This document shows, in pieces, positions 50,293 through 59,915 of a stretch of DNA of 64,000 bases. The position numbers were made by a program, and so were the translations under genes. The DNA is taken from NCBI GenBank assembly GCA_049670505.1, contig JBATTK010000138.1, positions 32,166-96,165 of the forward strand, read 5' to 3'. Origin of the DNA: JBATTK01 sp049670505. Lineage in GTDB: Bacteria > Bacteroidota > Bacteroidia > Flavobacteriales > Flavobacteriaceae. Numbering within the stretch: the stretch's first letter is position 1; each line of letters begins with the position of its first letter. Under the pieces are notes generated by a model. That model was given only the letters and a program-made list of their open reading frames with translations. It made no database searches and had not been told where the DNA came from.

Positions 50293-51438
50293 ATGGCTAT
50301 GAATATAAGAAAAGGGTTTCGTTTCTCTTCCTACGAAGCACCTGATCAGACCCCCTTTGAAAAGCTTTTTGAAATTTTCCAGGAGCTCATAACACATACA
50401 TCCGGCGATGTGGATGAAGCGTTGGACTGGTTAAGGGAATTGGACAAGGAATATGAGCTAACCGATAATGACTACACCATTGAGGATTTTATAGAAGACC
50501 TAAAGGCCAAAGGCTATCTACGGGAAGAATTCGAGAACGGTGAAGGCGGTGAGGGAGAAGAAGGCGATGGTAAGGGCGGTTTATCCATTACGGCAAAAAT
50601 GGAGCGGATTATACGACAACGGGCACTGGATCAAATTTTCGGTAAGCTAAAGCGTAGCGGGGCAGGAAATCATAGAACGGGGAAATCCGGTCAAGGTGAC
50701 GAACATACCGGGGAATTCAGGGAATATAGATATGGCGATAGTTTGGAGCATCTATCCATGACCGAAAGCCTCAAAAACGCCCAAATCAATCATGGAATGG
50801 ATAGTTTTTCCCTTACAGAGGATGATTTGGTCATAGAAGATACGCAATACAAGGCCCAGATGAGCACCGTGCTTATGATCGATATTAGCCATAGCATGAT
50901 ACTGTACGGTGAGGATCGCATCACACCGGCTAAAAAAGTGGCCATGGCTCTGGCGGAACTTATAACCACAAGATATCCCAAAGATACCTTGGATATTTTA
51001 GTCTTTGGAAACGATGCATGGCCCATACCTATAAAAGATTTACCCTATTTAAAAGTAGGGCCCTATCATACCAATACCGTGGCAGGATTGCAACTGGCAA
51101 TGGATATGTTGCGTAGAAAACGCAATACGAACAAACAGATTTTTATGATAACCGACGGAAAACCGAGTTGTTTACGGCTTCCTGATGGGACTTATTATAA
51201 AAATAGTGTGGGATTGGATGATTATATTGTGGAGAAATGTTACAATATGGCACGGCAGGCGAGAAAACTGCATATCCCCATTACCACCTTCATGATTGCA
51301 CAAGACCCCTATTTAATGCAGTTTGTAAGACATTTTACCGAAGCCAACAAAGGCAAAGCTTTTTTTACCGGCCTAAAAGGACTGGGAGAAATGATTTTTG
51401 AGGATTACGAACAAAATAGAAGAAAGAGATTAAAATAA
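50293..51438 (+). CDS. VWA domain protein, partner of the adjacent AAA ATPase
   Basis: About 381 residues from MAMNIRKGFRF (alternative starts at 50275 and 50299). The middle part has a flexible Gly/Glu-rich segment (NGEGGEGEEGDGKGG). The C-terminal VWA domain carries the MIDAS motif DISHS (STVLMIDISHSMILYG) and IFMITDGKPS. It resembles the CobT/BchD-like subunits that work with MoxR/BchI ATPases. The AAA gene follows 58 bp downstream. Confidence 0.87.
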   Translation: MAMNIRKGFRFSSYEAPDQTPFEKLFEIFQELITHTSGDVDEALDWLRELDKEYELTDNDYTIEDFIEDLKAKGYLREEFENGEGGEGEEGDGKGGLSITAKMERIIRQRALDQIFGKLKRSGAGNHRTGKSGQGDEHTGEFREYRYGDSLEHLSMTESLKNAQINHGMDSFSLTEDDLVIEDTQYKAQMSTVLMIDISHSMILYGEDRITPAKKVAMALAELITTRYPKDTLDILVFGNDAWPIPIKDLPYLKVGPYHTNTVAGLQLAMDMLRRKRNTNKQIFMITDGKPSCLRLPDGTYYKNSVGLDDYIVEKCYNMARQARKLHIPITTFMIAQDPYLMQFVRHFTEANKGKAFFTGLKGLGEMIFEDYEQNRRKRLK

Positions 51439-51496
51439 GTGTTGCATGGGAAATGAGTTTTCTATGATTGTCCTTATATAACAGAGAGAAATAAAT

Positions 51497-52966
51497 ATGA
51501 AATTGAACCATATAGCGATTAAAACGTTGGGCGAGCTTAAAAAGGCCGGCTATCGAACAAGGAGTATTAAAGACGAACTTAGGGAAAATCTAAGGGAAAA
51601 AATACAGAAGGGCGAGGATACGTTCCCTGAAGTTTGGGGCTTTGAAAATTCTGTAATTCCTGAACTGGAACGTGCCATATTGTCCAGACATAACATTAAC
51701 CTATTAGGACTTCGCGGGCAGGCCAAGACCAGACTTGCCAGATTAATGGTAGATCTACTGGATGAGTGGATACCGATTGTTGCGGGATCTGAAATCAATG
51801 ATGATCCCCTTAAACCGATGTCGAGATACGCCTTGGAACTCATCTCGGAAAAAGGAGACAAAACTCCTATAACTTGGTTGCACAAGAATGATAGGTTTTA
51901 TGAAAAATTAGCGACTCCGGATGTTACCGTAGCTGATCTTATTGGGGATGTAGACCCCATAAAAGCTGCCAATTTAAAACTTTCCTATGCAGATGATCGC
52001 GTTATCCACTTTGGAATGATACCACGTGCGAACCGTTGTATTTTTGTAATCAATGAACTGCCCGACCTACAGGCACGGATACAAGTTTCCTTATTCAATA
52101 TCCTTCAAGAAGGCGATATTCAGATAAGAGGATTTAAACTGCGGTTACCATTGGATCTTCAGTTTGTATTTACTGCCAATCCGGAAGATTATACCAATAG
52201 GGGAAGTATTGTTACTCCGCTAAAGGACAGGATAGGCTCTCAAATATTGACGCACTACCCGGAAGACATAGCTACTGCCAGAAAGATAACGGAGCAAGAA
52301 GCCCAATTGGACGAACGGCAGATCGGTTCGGTTTATGTACCTGACATGGCCAGGGATTTGTTGGAACAAATTAGTTTTGAGGCCCGTAAAAGCGAGTATG
52401 TCGATGCAAAAAGCGGGGTAAGTGCCCGTACCAGTATTTCGGCCTTTGAAAACTTATTGAGTACGGCCGAAAGAAGGTGCCTTAGGAACGGAACGGAATC
52501 TACCGGGGTTCGGTTAAGTGATTTCACAGGCGTAATTCCCGCAATAACGGGGAAGATAGAATTGGTTTATGAAGGAGAGCAAGAAGGTGCCGATGGTGTG
52601 GCCTCCATTTTGATAGATGATGCCGTTAAATCCCTGTTTCCTACTTACTTTCCTAAAATTGACAAGTTGGAGCGCAAGGATGCCGAAAGCCCCTATGACG
52701 AGCTGATCAATTGGTTTTTTAACGGTGAAGGTTTTGAGTTACTTGATGAGGCAACGGATGCCGAATACAAAAAGAAATTGGATAATATTCCACCCTTGAA
52801 TGATTTAATCAGAACGTTTCAAGAGGACATTCCCAAATCCGATAGTTATTTCCTGAAGGAGTTGTTACTTTGGGGATTGGTTTCCCATAAAAAATTAAAC
52901 AGACACCGATTTACGGAAGGGTATCAATTCAAAGATCTATACGGTAGTTTCATTAGCGAATTGTAA
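51497..52966 (+). CDS. MoxR/magnesium-chelatase-like AAA+ ATPase
   Basis: 489 residues. Walker A-like GLRGQAKTRLARL (Ala in place of the last Gly before Lys), Walker B RCIFVINELPDL, sensor FVFTANPEDYTNRGS and the arginine region TPLKDRIGSQI. A C-terminal helical lid and extension follow. Predicted partner of the upstream VWA protein; such pairs remodel or metallate protein targets. Substrate unknown. Not associated with tetrapyrrole genes here. Confidence 0.9.
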   Translation: MKLNHIAIKTLGELKKAGYRTRSIKDELRENLREKIQKGEDTFPEVWGFENSVIPELERAILSRHNINLLGLRGQAKTRLARLMVDLLDEWIPIVAGSEINDDPLKPMSRYALELISEKGDKTPITWLHKNDRFYEKLATPDVTVADLIGDVDPIKAANLKLSYADDRVIHFGMIPRANRCIFVINELPDLQARIQVSLFNILQEGDIQIRGFKLRLPLDLQFVFTANPEDYTNRGSIVTPLKDRIGSQILTHYPEDIATARKITEQEAQLDERQIGSVYVPDMARDLLEQISFEARKSEYVDAKSGVSARTSISAFENLLSTAERRCLRNGTESTGVRLSDFTGVIPAITGKIELVYEGEQEGADGVASILIDDAVKSLFPTYFPKIDKLERKDAESPYDELINWFFNGEGFELLDEATDAEYKKKLDNIPPLNDLIRTFQEDIPKSDSYFLKELLLWGLVSHKKLNRHRFTEGYQFKDLYGSFISEL

Positions 52967-52973
52967 TAAAAAA

Positions 52974-53000
52974 GGCCCTTTTGAAATTCATCCAAGGGCC
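52974..53000. terminator. Bidirectional terminator between the AAA ATPase and histidine kinase genes
   Basis: GGCCCTT (52974-52980) and AAGGGCC (52994-53000) form a perfect 7-bp stem with a 13-nt loop; A run on the left, CTCTCTTT on the right. The flanking genes converge, so it can end both. Confidence 0.7.
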
Positions 53001-53026
53001 CTCTCTTTCATAACAATTATTCATCT

Positions 53027-54520
53027 TTATATTTGATAGGCAGGTAGTTTAAAGATAAAGGAACTCCCTTCTTTTGGACGGCTCATTACGGTAATCGTTG
53101 TATCGTGTAGGTCCATTATTTTTTTTACGATGGCCAGCCCAAGACCGGACCCCATCTTTTTAGAGCTTTTATCCACTTGTTTGTAACGATCAAAAATAAA
53201 GGGTTGTTCGCTGGCCGGTATTCCAGTACCGGTATCGGTAATATTAATTTCTATCTCCTGATCTTTTCTCAGTAGTGAAAGTATAACCTTGCCCTTAGGT
53301 TCCGTATATTTTATGGCATTTTCAATTAGGTTTTGTAGTGCGCGCTCCACTAAACTTACATCTGCGAACACCATAAAGTTTTCTTCCGGATTGTCCAATT
53401 GGAGGCCGATCTGTTTTTGATCCGCAATAACTTTGAATTTAGCAATCAGATCATGTGATAGTTCGGTTAGGGAAAAAGGTTCCTTGACCGGGGTAACCTG
53501 TTCGGCCTCCAGTTTTGAGTACTCGAATAATTGATTGATAAGCTTTGAAAGTTTATCCACATTATCATGGGTAATCTGAAGGTATTCATTTTTATCGTTT
53601 TCGGAAAGCGTGTCGCCTTTTATCTGTAAGGTTTCAATGTATCCCTTTAGTACGGCCAATGGCGTGCGAAGGTCATGGGAAACATTGGCGATAAGCTCCC
53701 TACGTAACTGGTCAACGGATTTCATTTTATCAATATTCCCTACTATGGTATCTGCCATATCGTTGAAAGAATAGGCAAATACTTCGATATCCGATTTCTC
53801 GGGATTCTCTATCCGGGCATTCAGATCACCTTCTTGAAATTTACGGATCGTACGGGTTATCAACCGCAGATTTTTGGTCAGGAACCAAATACTTAACATA
53901 CCGATCAAAGCGGCGAATATCATAGTAAGTGCAATGGCACCGATACCTAATTTCATAAAATACTGCCCTAGTAAATTATCGCTTATCAATTGAAATTCCT
54001 TTCCCGCGAGAATAATATAGATATATCCCTGTCGGCCATCGACGTTAAATTCCGCGGCCGAGAAAATTTTTTCCGTTCCAGGGTTTCTGGGATCGGTCCC
54101 AAGAATATATTTTTTGCCCTTGTTATTTATAAAGGAGTGTATGGGGGAGAGTGCTACTTTTTTGGCAGGCGCGTTATCACTATGATCTAAAACTACGGAG
54201 TAGAGAATCACTCCGGTCTTATCCAATAAGTAGACTTCAATACTTCTATTAACAGCCATCATATCGTGCATAACATCCCCGAACAATGGTTTGTTCACAC
54301 TCCCATCCGTTAAAAAAGGAGAGGCATCCTGGAATTTTTCCTCTATTAAGTGTTGGGCAACATTGGCATTCACCCTTTGCGCCGTAGCCTGATTGTATTT
54401 GTTGGCAAAATAACCGGTAATAAAGATATAGGAAGCACCCATTAACACAATGACCAAAATGAAGGCCAGCCATAGTTTTTTCACCAAGTTGGGTGTCAAT
54501 GTTTTTTCCCTTTTACTCAT
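53027..54520 (-). CDS. HAMP-domain sensor histidine kinase
   Basis: 497 residues. Two membrane helices (about 15-36 and 188-212) enclose a periplasmic sensor domain of ~150 residues; HAMP (~212-262), HisKA with the phospho-His in LIANVSHDLRTPLAVLKGY (~281), and HATPase with N, G1 and G2 boxes (NLIENAIKY, DTGTGIPASE, GSGLGLAIVKKI). Its start overlaps the response regulator stop by 4 bp; together they form a two-component operon. The signal is unknown. Confidence 0.95.
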   Translation of the reverse strand: MSKREKTLTPNLVKKLWLAFILVIVLMGASYIFITGYFANKYNQATAQRVNANVAQHLIEEKFQDASPFLTDGSVNKPLFGDVMHDMMAVNRSIEVYLLDKTGVILYSVVLDHSDNAPAKKVALSPIHSFINNKGKKYILGTDPRNPGTEKIFSAAEFNVDGRQGYIYIILAGKEFQLISDNLLGQYFMKLGIGAIALTMIFAALIGMLSIWFLTKNLRLITRTIRKFQEGDLNARIENPEKSDIEVFAYSFNDMADTIVGNIDKMKSVDQLRRELIANVSHDLRTPLAVLKGYIETLQIKGDTLSENDKNEYLQITHDNVDKLSKLINQLFEYSKLEAEQVTPVKEPFSLTELSHDLIAKFKVIADQKQIGLQLDNPEENFMVFADVSLVERALQNLIENAIKYTEPKGKVILSLLRKDQEIEINITDTGTGIPASEQPFIFDRYKQVDKSSKKMGSGLGLAIVKKIMDLHDTTITVMSRPKEGSSFIFKLPAYQI

Positions 54521-55215
54521 ACGGGGATGTCTTCGTTAAACTTATAACCTACGCCCCAAGTGGTCAGTATATATGTAGGATTGGCCATATCTGATTCTAT
54601 TTTTGCGCGCAGACGGTTGATATGTGAATTTACAGTATGCTCATAACCTTCAAAATTATAGCCCCAAATCATATTTAAAAGTTCTGTTCTTGTATAGTTC
54701 CTTCCAGGATTGGAGGCCATGAGTACCAATAGTTCAAATTCTTTCGGTGAAAGTTCTATTCTGTTTTTGTCCAATAATACTTTGCGTTTTTCAATATCTA
54801 TATAGAGGTTTTCAAATGAAATAACGGAAGAATCGCTTTCGTTGTTCAACGGCGTATCTACCCTTCGCATTACGGCCTTTATTCTTGCCAATAACTCTCG
54901 GATACTAAAAGGCTTGGTCATATAGTCATCTGCACCGATTTCTAATCCGAGAACCCGATCAATTTCCTCGGATTTTGCCGTAAGCATAATAACGGGGGTA
55001 TTCTTTTTAACACGGAGCTGCTTACATACTTCCACACCATCCATGACCGGCAAGTTTAAATCCAAAAGAATAAGGTCATAGTCATTTTCCAATGCCATTT
55101 GCAATCCTTTCTCGCCATCCGTGGCTATGGAAGTACTGTATATAACATCTGTGAGATGTATCTCCAAAAGTTTAACGATTTCCGGATCGTCTTCTATGAT
55201 AAGTATTCGTTTCAT
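54517..55215 (-). CDS. OmpR/PhoB family response regulator
   Basis: 232 residues. Receiver domain: acidic pocket EDD at 8-10, phospho-Asp52 in LILLDLNLPVMDG, Lys in DDYMTKPFS. C-terminal winged helix (~135-228; ELSPKEFELLVLMASNPGRN, then YEHTVNSHINRLRAKIESD, TTWGVGYKF). First gene of the two-component operon. DNA targets unknown; autoregulation is plausible. Confidence 0.95.
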   Translation of the reverse strand: MKRILIIEDDPEIVKLLEIHLTDVIYSTSIATDGEKGLQMALENDYDLILLDLNLPVMDGVEVCKQLRVKKNTPVIMLTAKSEEIDRVLGLEIGADDYMTKPFSIRELLARIKAVMRRVDTPLNNESDSSVISFENLYIDIEKRKVLLDKNRIELSPKEFELLVLMASNPGRNYTRTELLNMIWGYNFEGYEHTVNSHINRLRAKIESDMANPTYILTTWGVGYKFNEDIPV

Positions 55216-55821
55216 AAGTATGTTAAGCGAAAGAAGTTAAAAAATATCACGTGAATATCACAAGTGTAAAAAAATTATGTAGTAATCACAATTTTCATCG
55301 ATTATCTTGTTTGTGGTCTTTTCCATTTCCAAAAGAACAATACGCTTTGATTAGGCGAAAAGTCCATGAATTCCTTACGAAAAGATTATGAAAGCATATG
55401 TTTTTACTACTGTGCTATAATTGAACTCGTTTAAACTTTTTCACCCATTTTTTGTGTTTTTTTCCTTTTTTACCGTCCGCCAACCGGCGGATGCAACTCA
55501 AAAAAACCTTCAACTGGGCAAAAAATTGCTAATTTTCGCTACAATCCAAAAAGTTTAAACGAGTTCGTTAAAAAATAGTGTAATATCGTTACTATCTAAA
55601 GTGGTCCGTTGAGGTAATCGCTATACCGGTATTTTTGGGGATTATATGCCGATAACAAGTGGGTAATGAAGATCAATAATTCGGATGTCAATGGGGCAGG
55701 CTCTCCAAAGGTCCTTTCCTGTTCTATACTGGAACGTATCTACATAGTGAACGTGAAGGGTAATCCGAAAATGATTTCCTATGGATGAATTTTCACAGGG
55801 TCTTTTACATTAGTGGAGTTA
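55216..55821. other. Intergenic region with a 143-bp inverted-repeat element and a possible gene remnant
   Basis: No intact gene. 55424-55566 is bounded by perfect 19-bp inverted repeats (GAACTCGTTTAAACTTTTT and its complement) and contains an inner hairpin CCGTCCGC/GGCGGATG. Between ~55620 and 55787 a 50-codon open stretch ends at TGA (WGLYADNKWVMKINN, then GSPKVLSCSILERIYI); it is protein-like but lacks a start and may be a gene remnant. Confidence 0.45.
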
Positions 55822-56304
55822 TCACTGCCAAGAATCGATGTTTCCATTGATGTTTTCAAAATTATAATCCCCTACAAGTTCCTTCCTATGCTTAAATGTT
55901 ATCAATGTTAGGCCAAAGAGGAAAATATGAAAGAACAACATTAAAATTCCGATAGGCATAAAGGTATCCGGAATTACATGGTCATCATAATCATTGTAAC
56001 TGAACAAGGTAAAAAGAACATCGAAAATCTTAAATATATAGACCAAAAAAATTACGTAAAGGGCATATTCCAAATTGCGCATTTGGGGATCTGTAAATTC
56101 TTGTTCCTTAATTTTAAATTGTACCACATAGATAAAAACGAAATGTACTACGGTAAGTAACGGAAAAATATAGTTGTCGAACTTAAAGAAGTAAAACTTA
56201 TTGGTATATAGTCCGTAAAAACTGAACACGATAAGGATGCCGAGGGTAAAAATGGAAAGATTCAAGGTCCTATTCCAACTAAGTATTCGTAAAATATAGC
56301 TCAT
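55822..56304 (-). CDS. Hypothetical four-helix membrane protein
   Basis: 160 residues, about four membrane segments (residues ~18-35, ~45-65, ~80-100, ~118-138). Rich in Phe/Tyr/Ile. Ends in a short charged tail (HRKELVGDYNFEN). No family recognised. Stands between the two-component operon and the DUF418 gene, transcribed like both. Confidence 0.6.
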   Translation of the reverse strand: MSYILRILSWNRTLNLSIFTLGILIVFSFYGLYTNKFYFFKFDNYIFPLLTVVHFVFIYVVQFKIKEQEFTDPQMRNLEYALYVIFLVYIFKIFDVLFTLFSYNDYDDHVIPDTFMPIGILMLFFHIFLFGLTLITFKHRKELVGDYNFENINGNIDSWQ

Positions 56305-56454
56305 TTAAGTAGATTTGGGTGTTTTTGGGCCCCTAACTTCGACTTAAAAACGATACTGATATTCCTTTATTTTAAAAAATTCGATGAACGGAAAGGAATG
56401 TTGGGTATCCTTAAAATAGTGTTGTGAAACCTCATAAAATTTTCACATCAAAAA

Positions 56455-57702
56455 TTAGGCTTTTGACATCAAAGGGGTGGTTTTCCTTTTAAGGGGATAC
56501 CATTTAAAATAAGTTAAACTGCGCCATAACCATTCTAATGGACCATAATGGAATCTTTTTAGCCACCACGTACTAATTAGCATTTGAACGGCAATTATTA
56601 CAAGGGCAATTAAAAAAGTGTATACATTCCGTAGTTCGCCCAAATACCCAAGTCCCCAACCAAAGAACAGGAATGTGCCTATGATGCTTTGAAAGAAGTA
56701 ATTGGTAAGGGCCATGCGTCCATATGGGGCAAATTTATGTAGCCATCTTTTACCCTTTACCGTTCTATAACTGATTACAAATAATGCCAAAATAATAAAA
56801 GTCATGGCAATATTATTGAGGTCAAAAGCCGTTAAGCCCAGTATGGCAAACCAATTATCAAAAGTTACGTTCGGACCCAATTGGGAAAAAATAATAGCGA
56901 CGAATCCCAAGGAGACAACGAACCCTATACTGGACCAGATCAATACCTTTTTGACCAGTTTTTTGCGCTGCATAAAATTTTGAAAAAACTTGATCCGCCC
57001 CACCAATAAACCCAACAGAAAAAAACCAAAGGTTAAATATCCCCTGGAGAAAATCCCTAGTTGAAAGTCCATTTTCATTAAAAGGCCCTCATAGGCATTT
57101 GATTGCAAAACGGCTCCTAGAGTTCCGTCCTTTATTCGATCAAAATAGTGGACCACCACAGGGCTGTCCGGAGTGAATTCTCCAGGAATAAATAGGTTTT
57201 CCCCTTGTGTAAATAGAAAGACAACGTATCTTCCTATCCCAAGAAACAACAAGGCAGCGAGGCCCAATATCCATTTGTTGTCCACCTTATAAAAAGGAAT
57301 AAGGAGTATTCCCAAAACTGCATAGACTGTCAATATATCCCCACGATAAAAAAGATGGTGCAGGTAGCCAATGCCCAGTAGAATTAGTAGGCGCCATAGG
57401 AAACGCAATCCAAAATTAGCTCCTTTGGAATGGGCATTTTCCATTTGTATAAAAAAGCTAAGACCAAAAAGAAAGGAAAAAAGCGCAAAAAACTTACCCC
57501 GAAGGAAAAGCCCGATGAAACCATCAACGATATAATCCGGAATACCTGCATGTGTAGCATTCATCGCGTTTTCCGGGGTAGGTGCACCAACATAATTCTC
57601 AACTACGTGGACAATTACAATACCTGCCAAAGCAAAACCTCTTAGGGCATCTATGATTTCAAATCGTTTTTTGGTTTGGGATGGGGTACCGGCTACAGTC
57701 AT
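56455..57702 (-). CDS. DUF418 family membrane protein
   Basis: 415 residues with about ten membrane segments. Family hallmarks: N-terminal RFEIIDALRGFALAGIVIVH and the C-terminal DUF418 part YGRMALTNYFFQSIIGT, then GPLEWLWRSLTYFKWYPL. The YeiB-like family has unknown transport or modification functions. ATG at 57702 follows a long repeat-rich intergenic region. Length typical. Confidence 0.9.
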   Translation of the reverse strand: MTVAGTPSQTKKRFEIIDALRGFALAGIVIVHVVENYVGAPTPENAMNATHAGIPDYIVDGFIGLFLRGKFFALFSFLFGLSFFIQMENAHSKGANFGLRFLWRLLILLGIGYLHHLFYRGDILTVYAVLGILLIPFYKVDNKWILGLAALLFLGIGRYVVFLFTQGENLFIPGEFTPDSPVVVHYFDRIKDGTLGAVLQSNAYEGLLMKMDFQLGIFSRGYLTFGFFLLGLLVGRIKFFQNFMQRKKLVKKVLIWSSIGFVVSLGFVAIIFSQLGPNVTFDNWFAILGLTAFDLNNIAMTFIILALFVISYRTVKGKRWLHKFAPYGRMALTNYFFQSIIGTFLFFGWGLGYLGELRNVYTFLIALVIIAVQMLISTWWLKRFHYGPLEWLWRSLTYFKWYPLKRKTTPLMSKA

Positions 57703-58530
57703 GATGATACATTTTTTGATTGATAAGTATATGACTGTGATAAAAAAAGATCGTTACAGTTAGAAAGAAAAAAATATAAGAAAACGCTTCCTTCTTTAAT
57801 CGATCCTATAAAAATAAGCTAGCATGGATACATTAAAAAAGACAAAAGACGGAAAATCAGAAACTGGAAACTGGATATTGCCGACTGTCACTGTCTGTTG
57901 AAGGCTACCTTTCCAAAGATGAAGGAGAAAAGACTGGATACCAAATTTCAAAAAACAAATCCCAAATCCCAGAAACTAGGAAATGGAAGCTGGACAACTG
58001 AAAACTATCTTTCTAAAGACGGAAGACCAAAGAAAAAGACTGGAAACGATACGAATACCAAACGTCTGACCACTGTATACTGCCTACTGGAGACGATCTT
58101 TCCAAAGACAAAGGAAAAAAGATAAAAGACCAAAACCTTGAACTTTCAACCTTAAACCAGAAACTATAAACTGGAAGTTTGAAGCCAAATTCTGACTACT
58201 GACTACTATACGTCCAAATACCGAAGACAACGGATAAAAGACCTGAATCCATCACACGCTACGCAGACCCTTCCGTCCTGACGATACTGTCAGGACACCT
58301 TCCCTTGACTAAGGGAAGGAGCTAAAATTCATGTTCCCAATGGAATTTTTGGCGAGTAGGTGATATACAAATCAACGTATCCCGGCCCAACACCCTAAAT
58401 TTTGGAACCAGAAACTGCAAGATGGAATGTCATTTCTGTAAATGTAACGGTACACTGTAGGTTTTCCACGATCAACCATTAACGAACAATGGTTAACGAT
58501 TAACGAACAACCATTTAAAGTTAACACTAG
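57703..58530. repeat. Degenerate repeat-rich intergenic region
   Basis: 828 bp without a credible gene. Purine-rich short repeats recur: AAACTGGAAACTGGA, AAGACGGAAxA, TTTCCAAAGACxAAGG and GACTACTGACTACT. Near 58270-58320 are two hairpins: GTCCTGACGATACTGTCAGGAC and TTCCCTTGACTAAGGGAA. The open frames here consist of these repeats and are not protein-like. This is the kind of extragenic repeat cluster seen in several flavobacterial genomes. Confidence 0.6.
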
Positions 58531-58968
58531 TTATTTAATCCAGCCTTTTGTTTGCGCGGAACGGGCCATCAATACAAGACCAACGCCTATAATAATCACC
58601 AAGATCGGCATAACCAACCCTCCGGGGCCGTATACCTCAAAATTATTACTTATAAAAAAGGCATGTGACATCTGTGCCAAAATACCGATCAGCGAAATTA
58701 AAAGAACAGGTCTTGCCCATTTCTTTCTTAGGAGCAAGGCGATACATCCCAAGGTTCCACCGAATACTGCAATGGCAAAGGCAGCGGTGACCCATGCCGG
58801 TTGGGCATCATACAGTGCACGTTCGGTTTCGGGTAGTGCGTCCAAGGCCTCTTCGGTAATAAAGGCCTGTGCCAAATAGGCCATAACACCCATGAGGTTC
58901 CAAATAAGTGCCAGGACACTTAGGATCCAAAACCACATTTTAGGTTTTACTGTTTGTTTTTCCATCAT
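58531..58968 (-). CDS. Conserved membrane protein, four helices
   Basis: 145 residues (start 58968 or one codon later). Four membrane helices: WFWILSVLALIWNLMGV, AFAIAVFGGTLGCIALLL, PVLLISLIGILAQM and GGLVMPILVIIIGVGLVL. The loop between helices 1 and 2 has LPETERALYDAQPAWVTAAF. It belongs to a family common in Bacteroidota but of unknown function. Stands alone on its strand next to truA. Confidence 0.72.
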   Translation of the reverse strand: MMEKQTVKPKMWFWILSVLALIWNLMGVMAYLAQAFITEEALDALPETERALYDAQPAWVTAAFAIAVFGGTLGCIALLLRKKWARPVLLISLIGILAQMSHAFFISNNFEVYGPGGLVMPILVIIIGVGLVLMARSAQTKGWIK

Positions 58969-59081
58969 TTTAATTGGTTTAGGTTATTGTTGAATACTTA
59001 CAATGTAAAAAATATAGCGATCTGCTCCAAACAATTGAATTTTAACATATTACTATAGTATATTTATCCCCACATTTATAT

Positions 59082-59873
59082 ATGCAAAAGCAGCGTCATT
59101 ATTATTTGATCAGGTTACAGTTTTTGGGTTTTCGTTATAGTGGTTGGCAAAAACAACCCGGGGAAAAGACCATTGAAGGTATGCTCACAAAAACACTCAA
59201 GTTTATCTTACCGGATAGGAAGTTCAAAATTTTGGGAGCGGGCCGTACCGATGCCAGGGTATCCGCCTTGGACGCGGCATTTGAGCTTTTTTTAGAAGAT
59301 TCTCCTATACCTGAGCGTAATGAATTTATGGGTCGTTTCAATGAAAACCTTCCCCCGGATATCAGGGTAATCAAAATAACGGAAGTAGATTCAAAATTTA
59401 ATATCATTCAGCATAGTAAAACCAAAGAGTACGTATACCTATTCTCCTTTGGACAAAAAAATCATCCGTATTGTGCTCCCTATTTGGCCAATATTATTGA
59501 AAATATCGATATTGATTTGATGAAGAAGGGAGCGGCATTGTTCGTAGGTACCCATAATTTTAAGGCCTATACGGCCAGACCAAAGGAAAAAAAGCAATTT
59601 GTAAGAACTATCAGCGCATGTAGCATACGGCAAAATACCATATTAACCGCCAATTTTTTTCCCGAAAAGAGTTATGCGCTTCACATAAAAAGTGAAGGCT
59701 TTATGCGCTACCAAATTCGGATGATCATGGGAGCCTTGATCCAATTGGGTAGGGGAGAGCTAACACTCTTGGATATCCGGAAGTCCCTGGAAGAGAACAC
59801 AAGGGTGAAGATAACCTATGTGGCCCCTGGTTCTGGGCTTCTATTGCATCATCTCGATTTTGAACCGGAATAG
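59082..59873 (+). CDS. truA: TruA-type tRNA pseudouridine synthase
   Basis: 263 residues. Isomerises uridines in the tRNA anticodon stem-loop. Catalytic Asp in GAGRTDARVSALDAAF (about residue 53); QFLGFRYSGWQKQPGEKTIEG near the N-terminus; C-terminal EGFMRYQIRMIMGALIQLGRG. All TruA motifs are intact; some divergence in the middle may indicate a Bacteroidota subtype. First gene of a short plus-strand run with two hydrolases. Confidence 0.88.
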   Translation: MQKQRHYYLIRLQFLGFRYSGWQKQPGEKTIEGMLTKTLKFILPDRKFKILGAGRTDARVSALDAAFELFLEDSPIPERNEFMGRFNENLPPDIRVIKITEVDSKFNIIQHSKTKEYVYLFSFGQKNHPYCAPYLANIIENIDIDLMKKGAALFVGTHNFKAYTARPKEKKQFVRTISACSIRQNTILTANFFPEKSYALHIKSEGFMRYQIRMIMGALIQLGRGELTLLDIRKSLEENTRVKITYVAPGSGLLLHHLDFEPE

Positions 59874-59915
59874 GTATACTGTATTTTTTTGTACATTGGA
59901 GGTAAATGCGCATTA

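Noticed and set aside
53027..55215. Naming the two-component pair as PhoR/PhoB
   Set aside because: Domain layout fits many systems and no pho genes are adjacent, so no gene symbol was given.
57898..58125. 75-codon frame on the plus strand
   Set aside because: Made of repeated purine-rich words (KTKEKR-type repeats) and lies in the degenerate repeat region.
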